From Desulfobacca_B sp046538075 (lineage in GTDB: Bacteria > Desulfobacterota > Desulfobaccia > Desulfobaccales > Desulfobaccaceae), in the NCBI GenBank assembly GCA_046538075.1, contig JBKHJN010000012.1:1-64000 (forward strand): 64,000 nucleotides of DNA, in the 5' to 3' direction. The position numbers and the translations under genes were made by a program. Numbering within the stretch: position 1 is the first letter of the stretch; every line of letters starts with the position of its first letter. Of this stretch, positions 58,800 to 64,000 are shown in pieces. The notes beneath the pieces are model-generated. The model was not told the origin of the DNA, ran no database searches, and saw nothing but the letters and a program-made list of their open reading frames with translations.

Positions 58800-59178
58800 A
58801 CTAATCGGACGTTTAGGGGGAGATCCGGAAGTCCGCTATACTCCCAGCGGCACGGCGGTCGCCAATTTTTCTCTGGCCACCTCCGAAAAATTCACGGACC
58901 AAAACACCGGCGAGAAACGGGAAGAGACCCAATGGCATAGGTGCGTGGCCTGGAACCGGCTGGCCGAGATCTGCGGACAATACCTGGGGAAGGGCAGCCT
59001 GGTCTATGTCGAAGGCAAAATGACCTACCGGAAGTGGCAAGACAACGACGGCAACGACCGCTATAGCGCCGAGGTGCGGGTCAACCGGATGCTGATGCTC
59101 GACACTAAGGGGCAGGGTCAGGGCCAAGGGAAACCACCGGCTCAAGATCATTCCTATGGAGAGGACATTCCGTTTTGA
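58783..59178 (+). CDS. ssb: single-stranded DNA-binding protein
   Basis: 131 residues. NKIELIGRLGGDPEVRYTPS, GEKREETQWHRCVAWNRLAE and LGKGSLVYVEGKMTYRKWQD form the SSB OB-fold, followed by a short Gln/Gly linker and the acidic tip GEDIPF that recruits partners. It overlaps dnaB by 17 bp. Confidence 0.96.
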   Translation: MLNKIELIGRLGGDPEVRYTPSGTAVANFSLATSEKFTDQNTGEKREETQWHRCVAWNRLAEICGQYLGKGSLVYVEGKMTYRKWQDNDGNDRYSAEVRVNRMLMLDTKGQGQGQGKPPAQDHSYGEDIPF

Positions 59179-59198
59179 GCGGGAAAGGAGGGGGGATT

Positions 59199-59513
59199 AT
59201 GGAAACCATGACCGTCACCCTGGAAACCGCAAGTAAAACCCTGCCAATGCTAATTGACGAGGCGTCAAAAATCTTGGCGGAGAACAATCAAGACGGCCGC
59301 AAAAATTATCTTTACCGGCTGATCAATCAGCAGAGGTCCAACGGCGACCTGATCCTGGAATACGAATGCTGGCCCTGTCAACAGTTAACGTCCGCTTATA
59401 TGGGTCATGGGGAGCAAGATTGCGTCGAATGTCAATATTACGGCCGGCCCTGCCCCGGATTGATCTCGCAAAAGAGAAAGGAAGGCAAAGGTAATGGCTT
59501 ATTATGTCATTAG
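59199..59513 (+). CDS. uncharacterised phage protein with a cysteine-rich C terminus
   Basis: 104 residues, not recognised. The C-terminal half carries WPCQQL and CVECQYYGRPCPG, a possible zinc site. A strong Shine-Dalgarno (AAAGGAGG) lies before the ATG at 59199; an earlier in-frame start at 59175 overlaps ssb. It overlaps the next gene by 20 bp. Confidence 0.7.
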   Translation: METMTVTLETASKTLPMLIDEASKILAENNQDGRKNYLYRLINQQRSNGDLILEYECWPCQQLTSAYMGHGEQDCVECQYYGRPCPGLISQKRKEGKGNGLLCH

Positions 59514-59757
59514 GGAGACCAAGGCGGAGGCTTATCACTGGATACCCCGGGGGCGGTTTAGGGTGGCGGCTTTTGACGGGGAGCAGGACGCCAAGGACTA
59601 TGCCGCCAGCCTGGGGAAACATTCCATCCGCCAATACGATTACCGGGTTGAAGGTCACGACCCCGACAGCCCGGCATTGCCCCCGGCCTACGAGCCGCCG
59701 CCGGCGCCAGAAATAACCGTTAACTTTCCGCCAGAAGAATATCACCTGGAGGATTAA
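59494..59757 (+). CDS. uncharacterised small phage protein
   Basis: 87 residues, not recognised. The N-terminal 50 residues form a compact basic stretch (YYVIRETKAEAYHWIPRGRF, DAKDYAASLGKHSIRQYDYR), and the tail is Pro/Glu-rich and acidic. Start supported by AAGGCAAAGG upstream; the stop is 2 bp before the next ATG. Confidence 0.7.
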   Translation: MAYYVIRETKAEAYHWIPRGRFRVAAFDGEQDAKDYAASLGKHSIRQYDYRVEGHDPDSPALPPAYEPPPAPEITVNFPPEEYHLED

Positions 59758-59759
59758 AA

Positions 59760-59975
59760 ATGGCCAAGAAGTTTTGTCCGAAGTGGAAACCGGGCCAGAA
59801 GGAATTATTGAACCCCAACGCCGAGGTCCGGTGCCGCTTCTGGGGCGGCGATACCATCTGCAACCGGCCGGATGTCTGGCAATGCGAGACCCTGGGTTAT
59901 CAGGAATACGATCCCCTGGAAATCTGGGACAAGAGCTGGCGGCAGGATAATGACGATGACGGCGAGACCGACTGA
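59760..59975 (+). CDS. uncharacterised small phage protein with three cysteines
   Basis: 71 residues. KFCPKWKPGQ, RCRFWGGDTICNRPDVWQCE and a very acidic C terminus (QDNDDDGETD). No family recognised. GGAGG lies 8 nt before the ATG. It overlaps rusA by 20 bp. Confidence 0.7.
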   Translation: MAKKFCPKWKPGQKELLNPNAEVRCRFWGGDTICNRPDVWQCETLGYQEYDPLEIWDKSWRQDNDDDGETD

Positions 59976-60411
59976 ATTAAAATTTACCATCGTTATCCCG
60001 CCCAAGGCCCAGAAACGGGACCGGACCCGGGCCTTTAAGCTCGGCAATCGCTTCGTCGGTCGATCTTATAAAGACCCGGAACAGCGGATCGAAGAAAACC
60101 GGCTGGTGGCCCTCTTACTGGAACACCGGCCGCCGGAACCGCTGGAAGGCCCCCTACTGCTGGGGCTCCGGGCTTACTTGCCGGTCCCCCAATCAAAATC
60201 CAAGAAATGGCAGGCCGCGGCTCTGGCCGGCGAGATCAGACCGACGACCCGGCCGGATTTAGACAACCTGGTGAAACAGATCAAAGATGTCTGCAACGGC
60301 ATTTTCTGGGGGGATGACCGGCAGGTGGTGGGTTATGTGGACGGCACCGGCAAATATTATGGTGCCCCCCCTAGATTCGAAATCACGGTTAAGAAATTCG
60401 AGAATGGTTAA
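59956..60411 (+). CDS. rusA: RusA-type Holliday-junction resolvase
   Basis: 151 residues. FTIVIPPKAQKRDRT, GLRAYLPVPQSKSKKWQ and TTRPDLDNLVKQIKDVCNGI with DDRQVVG are the RusA core: the Asp residues of R-P-D-x-D-N and G-x-x-W-x-D-D-x-Q bind the catalytic metals. It resolves replication or recombination intermediates. The ATG at 59956 is favoured over 59950 by spacing from AGGA. Confidence 0.93.
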   Translation: MTARPTELKFTIVIPPKAQKRDRTRAFKLGNRFVGRSYKDPEQRIEENRLVALLLEHRPPEPLEGPLLLGLRAYLPVPQSKSKKWQAAALAGEIRPTTRPDLDNLVKQIKDVCNGIFWGDDRQVVGYVDGTGKYYGAPPRFEITVKKFENG

Positions 60412-60610
60412 GCCCCTAGAATCGAACAACGGGATCAATCTAGTCTTCTACCGGGGCATAAAACAAATTGCCAGGTTCTTGGATTGTCACCCCGTGACCG
60501 CCAAGCGGCTGATAAAGGATAAGAAAATCCCGGCCCGGAAAGATCCGTCCGGCAGGTGGGTATTATGTTCGGTGGATTATTATCGGTTGCTGTGGAATGA
60601 CAATGATTGA
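60404..60610 (+). CDS. small HTH_17/MerR-like DNA-binding protein
   Basis: 68 residues. YRGIKQIARFLDCHPVTAKR and IKDKKIPARKDPSGRWVL are the recognition helix and wing of an excisionase/HTH_17 domain. It lies between rusA and the terminase-like gene, with 8- and 14-bp overlaps. In phages, proteins of this type are often small terminase subunits or regulators. Confidence 0.75.
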   Translation: MVKPLESNNGINLVFYRGIKQIARFLDCHPVTAKRLIKDKKIPARKDPSGRWVLCSVDYYRLLWNDND

Positions 60611-61136
60611 CAGCAAGGACGACAAACCGGCCCGAGACGGCCTAAAAGTTTATGCGGGAGTAAATTGGGGCCTGATGACCCCCACGGTAATTTTGCTCGG
60701 AGAACACCGGCCCGAGGACGACCGACTCACCCTGGTTTACGAATACTACGAAGAGGGCGTGATCATCGACGGCTTGATCGAGGTTGCCAAGGGGCTCAAA
60801 GAACAACATGCCATCCGGAAGTTTTATTGCAACCCCAGCCAGCCCCGCTTTATCGAGAAATTTATCCAAGCCGATCTGCTGGCCCAGGCGGTGGCCGACG
60901 AACTGGAGGTGGGCATCGGCCTGGTCAAGAAACGGCTCCAGGCCGGCCAACTGACCGTTGCCCGGCAATGCGTCAACCTGATCCGGGAATTCGGGCAATA
61001 CTCGGCCCCGGAAAAAAAGGCGCATAAACCTTACCGCGACAAGCCCATGGACTTCGCCAACTATGCGCTGAACGCCTTAAGGTTCATGGTGCTGGGCCTG
61101 ACTTACGACGTCAACCCTAATTTGACCTGGATTTGA
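60597..61136 (+). CDS. stand-alone terminase large-subunit nuclease-like protein
   Basis: 179 residues resembling only the RNase H-fold C-terminal domain of a terminase large subunit: KVYAGVNWGLMTPTVILLGE, RKFYCNPSQPRFIEKF, VKKRLQAGQLTVARQCVNLI and NYALNALRFMVLGL. The ATPase half is absent. At the places where TerL nucleases have metal-binding Asp (GvDwG, yaDPs, iDAlRY) this protein reads Asn each time. It may be a non-catalytic DNA-binding relic or adaptor. The similarity is judged by eye. Confidence 0.65.
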   Translation: MTMIDSKDDKPARDGLKVYAGVNWGLMTPTVILLGEHRPEDDRLTLVYEYYEEGVIIDGLIEVAKGLKEQHAIRKFYCNPSQPRFIEKFIQADLLAQAVADELEVGIGLVKKRLQAGQLTVARQCVNLIREFGQYSAPEKKAHKPYRDKPMDFANYALNALRFMVLGLTYDVNPNLTWI

Positions 61137-61147
61137 TTGGAGGGCCA

Positions 61148-61336
61148 ATGAGAGTAATCCTGAATACCTGGTTGGGAGACGGATTTGAAAACAACAACTG
61201 CTGCGACCTCTGCGGCCGCCTGGCCACCACGGTAGAACTGGCCGCGTCTGACAACACCATTAATGCCTGCAAAAACTGTCTGATCGAGGCCATTGGCGGA
61301 ATCGACCAGGCTATTTTAAGCGGAGGCCAAAATTGA
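61148..61336 (+). CDS. small zinc-ribbon-like phage protein
   Basis: 62 residues. NNCCDLCGRLATTVEL and NACKNCLIEAIGG supply C-x2-C and C-x2-C pairs, a likely zinc ribbon. GGAGGG precedes the ATG. It overlaps the next gene by 4 bp. Confidence 0.72.
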   Translation: MRVILNTWLGDGFENNNCCDLCGRLATTVELAASDNTINACKNCLIEAIGGIDQAILSGGQN

Positions 61337-61728
61337 TTTTCACCAGCAATTTTAAGATCGCCGGGCATCTACCCAACACCATCGCGGTTTGCCGGTCGGT
61401 GCCGCGGGGCTGGCCGGGACCAAGGTTGCCACCCCTGGCCCCCAGCCGGGAACTGCTTAAAATGGGGATCAACCGGGAGGTAGATGTAAAAACGTGGGCG
61501 GTGCTTTACAAACAGCAGGTGCTTGACAAATTAACCCCGGAAGCCGTCCTGGACGCCCTGGGGGGCGACAATTTTATTATGCTCTGCTGGGAACCGCCCG
61601 GCGAACCCTGCCACCGGCGCTATATCGCGATCTGGCTAAAGCTAACCCTGGGGCTGGAGATCCCGGAGCTGGACCTCAATCTCAAGACCCACCGGAAAAT
61701 TCTAAAAGAATGGGGCGCGGCAATATGA
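61333..61728 (+). CDS. DUF488-like protein
   Basis: 131 residues. The end of the domain, DNFIMLCWEPPGEPCHRRYI, matches the A-L-L-C-x-E-x-x-x-x-C-H-R motif of DUF488, and CRSVPRGWPGPRLPPLAPSR fits its N-terminal strand region. Function of the family is unknown. The start is TTG with GGAGG 6 nt upstream. Phage-borne copies are in my experience of the family less usual than chromosomal ones. Confidence 0.72.
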   Translation: MIFTSNFKIAGHLPNTIAVCRSVPRGWPGPRLPPLAPSRELLKMGINREVDVKTWAVLYKQQVLDKLTPEAVLDALGGDNFIMLCWEPPGEPCHRRYIAIWLKLTLGLEIPELDLNLKTHRKILKEWGAAI

Positions 61729-62093
61729 CCTGGGACGAGGCCCTGGCCGCTTACCGGTCAGCCATGACGCCAGAGATTGTTAATTTTATGATTGATATGC
61801 CCTGGCTGATCAATCTCGCCGTGGCCTGGCAAAACGCAGACAAGCAGCTAGAGCCGCCCGGCGATGACCTGAGCCTGCCGGCCTTGTGGCAGAAAGTCAA
61901 AATCGACTATCGGCAACTGGAACGCATGACCGGCCTGGATTTTATCCAGGTAACCAAGGGGATGAATATCCTCAAAGACAATCGGATGGTGTTCCCGGAC
62001 GGCAGCCTCAATCGTTTTGCCGGCGGCTATATCCGGGGCCGGGTAAAGGCGATGCTCAAGCCCAAACCCGAAAAACCGGAGAACATAAAATGA
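61725..62093 (+). CDS. uncharacterised phage protein with a winged-helix-like region
   Basis: 122 residues, not recognised. A region with RQLERMTGLDFIQVTKGMNI and LKDNRMVFPDGS could be a winged HTH; the tail is basic (KAMLKPKPEKPEN). It starts in an ATGA overlap with the DUF488 gene and stops 6 bp before the tRNA-like gene. Confidence 0.7.
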   Translation: MTWDEALAAYRSAMTPEIVNFMIDMPWLINLAVAWQNADKQLEPPGDDLSLPALWQKVKIDYRQLERMTGLDFIQVTKGMNILKDNRMVFPDGSLNRFAGGYIRGRVKAMLKPKPEKPENIK

Positions 62094-62099
62094 CCATGA

Positions 62100-62174
62100 C
62101 CGGGGGTCGTCTAAGGCCAGGACGCCGGACCTCTCAGTTCGGTAATGGGGGTGCAAGACCCTCCCCCCGGTCCA
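62100..62174 (+). tRNA. tRNA-Glu-like gene (anticodon CTC) with 8-nt anticodon loop
   Basis: All four arms pair: acceptor CCGGGGG/CCCCCGG, D arm GTC/GAC with GG in the loop, anticodon stem CCGGA/TTCGG, T stem GGGGG/CCCTC, then discriminator T and an encoded CCA. The anticodon loop is CCTCTCAG, 8 nt, with T33-C-T-C-A37 giving CTC (Glu). The T loop TGCAAGA lacks the usual second T. The body resembles bacterial tRNA-Glu (TCGTCTA...AGGAC). It may be a functional phage tRNA, a frameshifting tRNA or a tRNA-like structure. Confidence 0.7.
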
Positions 62175-62187
62175 CCGGCGAGGCAAG

Positions 62188-63567
62188 ATGCAATTAGCGC
62201 AAATATTCCTGGGCATCACCCCCAAGCCCTTCCGGGACTATCTCCGGGCCCTCTTGGAAATGGCCCGGAAAACGGCTGAGACCCTGATCGTCCCCTGTTG
62301 CGGACTGTTCACCATCCCCAAGATCGGCATCGACGCCGGTTTTAAGGCGGCCAACATTCACGCCAGCGATATTTCCCTGTTCAGCTCAGTGATCGGCTAC
62401 ACCGCCAGCGGCCGGCCGATCTCCGACCTGGGGATAGAAATCCAAGAAGAGGCCCTGGATTTTCTGAAAGAATACCAGGGAACCCCCAAGGAAGGGGGAG
62501 CGATTCTCTACGCCCTGAAATGGGCCCAACTGAACAGCGGCAAATATTACATGGAGCGGCTCAAGACCGAAATGGAGCAGGGCCGGGAAAAATATATCGA
62601 CCAACTCCAGAACAAGATCAACCAATATGCCCTGGCCCTCAAGGGGATAAATTATCAGGCCCAGGACCTGTGGGTGGACATCGAGAAATTTAACCAGGAC
62701 CCCGCGGCCATGATCGTGATCAACCCCCCGGGCTACGCCGGCGGCTACACTAAAATGTTTGACACCAAAGGCGCCCTGGAATGGAACGAACCCCCGGCCG
62801 TGGAGTTCAACCCCCGGGAAGATTTCAAAAAGCTCTACTTCGCCCTGTTGGAAAAACCGGCCTTTGCAGTGATTTACCACCACGCCAACGCCGACCTCTT
62901 AGAGAAGCTGGAAATCCAGAAGATCGCCGCGGTGGTGACTCACAAGAAAAACCATTTCCTGATCAGCAACCAGCCGGAGAAATGCCGCAAGGTTGCCCTG
63001 TTTGCCAAGACCGCCATAGGCCCCAGCCGGTTCCCCCTGCTCTTCGAGGGCCATACCATCACCCCGGACAGCCAGATCAAATTTGTCAAGGCCAAGAAAA
63101 CCGAGGTCCTCTACTACCGGGACCTGTTTGCCCACAAGCTGGGGGCGGTGCGGGCGGAACAGTATTATTTCGGGGTGCTGGACGGCTACATCTTTGCGGC
63201 CCTGGGCCTCAATATGCGGAGCATCATGCAACTGGATGAACCGGCGGTTTACGAGACCTTCGGCTTTGCCGTGCCCAACAAGCGGTATAAGCGGCTGGTC
63301 AAACTGATGATGTATTGCATTAACTCGGAGGAATTCAAGCAACAGATTTTAAAAGACCACCCCATGCTGAACCTCAGAGAATTAAAGTTTATGCGGACGG
63401 CCTGCCTGACCAAAAATCCGGAGCACAAGATCGTCCGGGGCATTATGAAAATGGTGGAGCGGATCCCCGAGGGCAACCGCTTTAAGCTTTTATACCAGAG
63501 TGAATTTCACCCCTGGACCTATAAAGATTGCCTGATGAAATGGGGCAAACGGGAGGGTTATCTGTAA
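62188..63567 (+). CDS. phage DNA methyltransferase-like protein (adenine-type motifs)
   Basis: 459 residues. IVPCCGLFTIPKIGIDAGFK followed by ASDISLFSS resembles methyltransferase motif I and the acidic residue of motif II in D12/Dam-like enzymes, and MIVINPPGYAGGYTKMF is an NPP-type catalytic motif IV. The rest (KPAFAVIYHHANADLLEKLE, VVTHKKNHFLISNQPEKCRK) is phage-specific. It may methylate adenine in phage DNA against restriction, or be a relic. The ATG is 13 bp after the tRNA-like gene with GCGAGG upstream. Confidence 0.65.
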   Translation: MQLAQIFLGITPKPFRDYLRALLEMARKTAETLIVPCCGLFTIPKIGIDAGFKAANIHASDISLFSSVIGYTASGRPISDLGIEIQEEALDFLKEYQGTPKEGGAILYALKWAQLNSGKYYMERLKTEMEQGREKYIDQLQNKINQYALALKGINYQAQDLWVDIEKFNQDPAAMIVINPPGYAGGYTKMFDTKGALEWNEPPAVEFNPREDFKKLYFALLEKPAFAVIYHHANADLLEKLEIQKIAAVVTHKKNHFLISNQPEKCRKVALFAKTAIGPSRFPLLFEGHTITPDSQIKFVKAKKTEVLYYRDLFAHKLGAVRAEQYYFGVLDGYIFAALGLNMRSIMQLDEPAVYETFGFAVPNKRYKRLVKLMMYCINSEEFKQQILKDHPMLNLRELKFMRTACLTKNPEHKIVRGIMKMVERIPEGNRFKLLYQSEFHPWTYKDCLMKWGKREGYL

Positions 63568-64000
63568 TGGCGGAGTTTATTGGACCGGCCGGAGACAACC
63601 TGGAACTTTGGAAAGTGGACATTAACGAAATCCGGGAACAAGACATCAACGCCCGGACCATGCCGCCGGATATGTTTGAACGGCTGACCGAAAATATCAA
63701 GAAAGAAGGGCGGCTGGAAAGCCTGCCCTTGACCGTCAAACGGGACAAGGTGTTTGAGCTGATCTCCGGGCACCACCGCACCCGAGCGGCCCGGTCGGCC
63801 GGCATCACCGAGCTTATCGTGCTGGCCGACACCCGGGACCTGGACCGCTCCCAGGTGGTAGCCAAACAACTGGCCCACAATGTCATTGACGGCCAGGACG
63901 ACGCCCAGATTATCAAACGGCTTTTAGAGGACATTGACAGAGTCGATGACCTGATCGAGTCTTACGTGGACCCCAAGCAGTTTGAAAACCTGCCGCTGAC
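63567..64000 (+). CDS. ParB-like nuclease-domain protein, truncated by the window edge
   Basis: The first 144 residues are present. LWKVDINEIREQDINARTMP, MFERLTENIKKEGRLESLPL and VFELISGHHRTRAARSAGIT are the ParB/Sulfiredoxin fold with its G-H-H-R-x-x-A box. The ATG overlaps the stop of the methyltransferase-like gene by one base (TAATG). ParB-like domains next to methyltransferases are common in phages and are thought to act in DNA modification or as NTP-dependent DNA-binding proteins. The C terminus is outside the window. Confidence 0.85.
   Translation, partial: MAEFIGPAGDNLELWKVDINEIREQDINARTMPPDMFERLTENIKKEGRLESLPLTVKRDKVFELISGHHRTRAARSAGITELIVLADTRDLDRSQVVAKQLAHNVIDGQDDAQIIKRLLEDIDRVDDLIESYVDPKQFENLPL

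Larger units (their letters stand above)
54214..64000. mobile_element. temperate-phage-like integrated element at tRNA-Sec (right end not in window)
   Basis: From the tRNA-Sec junction the order is integrase, excisionase-like protein and XRE repressor (leftward), then replication initiator, DnaB, SSB, small proteins, RusA, HTH, terminase-nuclease-like, DUF488, tRNA-like, methyltransferase-like and ParB-like (rightward). This is the early region of a prophage or phage-derived element. No capsid, portal or tail gene is seen, so it is either cut by the window edge or lacks these modules. Rightward genes overlap or nearly abut throughout. Confidence 0.9.

Noticed and set aside
59113..59130. GGGTCAGGGCCAAGGG-type repeats in ssb as a recombination hotspot
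   Set aside because: They encode the normal Gly/Gln linker of SSB.

Overview
The window reads as chromosomal DNA of an anaerobic Gram-negative bacterium, most likely a member of the Desulfobacterota (Desulfobacca/Syntrophobacter-like). This is inferred from gene content: a methylmalonyl-CoA/pyruvate transcarboxylase operon, hopanoid-type transport and nucleosidase genes, an AmgK/MurU cell-wall recycling pair, a tRNA-Sec gene, and outer-membrane assembly genes (TamA/TamB, TolC, MlaC-like). No 16S gene or other direct taxonomic marker is present, so the assignment is tentative. Genes are tightly packed, with many 4-bp ATGA overlaps and frequent TTG/GTG starts.

Layout. 1-5.2 kb: a partial leftward gene, an IspH-UbiA fusion divergent from a CruF-like carotenoid hydratase, a hopanoid-type phosphorylase, a membrane protein and a YbgC-like thioesterase. 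5.5-9.3 kb: transcarboxylase operon (12S, small subunit, 5S fused to biotin carrier). 9.7-16.4 kb: glycine-zipper lipoprotein, DUF255 thioredoxin-fold protein, PfpI protein, E1-alpha/E1-beta dehydrogenase with a small CxxC protein, and a hydrolase. 16.5-20.4 kb: sensor kinase, response regulator, TilS. 20.6-23.8 kb: an envelope-stress-like cluster (zinc/HTH protein, ECF sigma factor, anti-sigma factor, ZraP/CnrR-like protein, two secreted proteins). 23.8-38.2 kb: tRNA-Val, TolC, HpnN-like RND protein, MlaC/HpnM, an Endonuclease Q-UvrD helicase fusion, TamA, TamB. 38.3-53.9 kb: AmgK/MurU/adenosine-specific kinase operon, CorA, a Liv-type binding protein, GyrA, GpsA, phosphofructokinase, a cysteine-cluster protein, a toxin-antitoxin pair, MetG, an NlpC/P60 lipoprotein, a KaiC-like/XRE/cupin fusion and a duplicated cysteine-rich protein.

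From 54.1 kb to the right edge lies a temperate-phage-like integrated element inserted at the 3' end of tRNA-Sec. Its integrase, excisionase-like protein and repressor read leftward. Replication initiator, DnaB, SSB, RusA, small proteins, a terminase-nuclease-like protein, DUF488, a tRNA-like gene, a methyltransferase-like protein and a ParB-like protein read rightward. The right end is outside the window.

The strongest candidates for something undescribed are: (i) a ~90-bp conserved intergenic element found twice (9661-9750 and 21601-21689), upstream of a glycine-zipper lipoprotein and of the anti-sigma/ZraP pair; (ii) a possible pseudoknotted leader that pairs with the Shine-Dalgarno of the phage replication gene (56417-56512); (iii) a phage tRNA-Glu-like gene with an 8-nt anticodon loop (62100-62174); (iv) a stand-alone terminase-nuclease fold whose three expected Asp positions all read Asn (60597-61136); and (v) the EndoQ-UvrD fusion (29376-32381). 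All calls come from reading the sequence; no database search was run.
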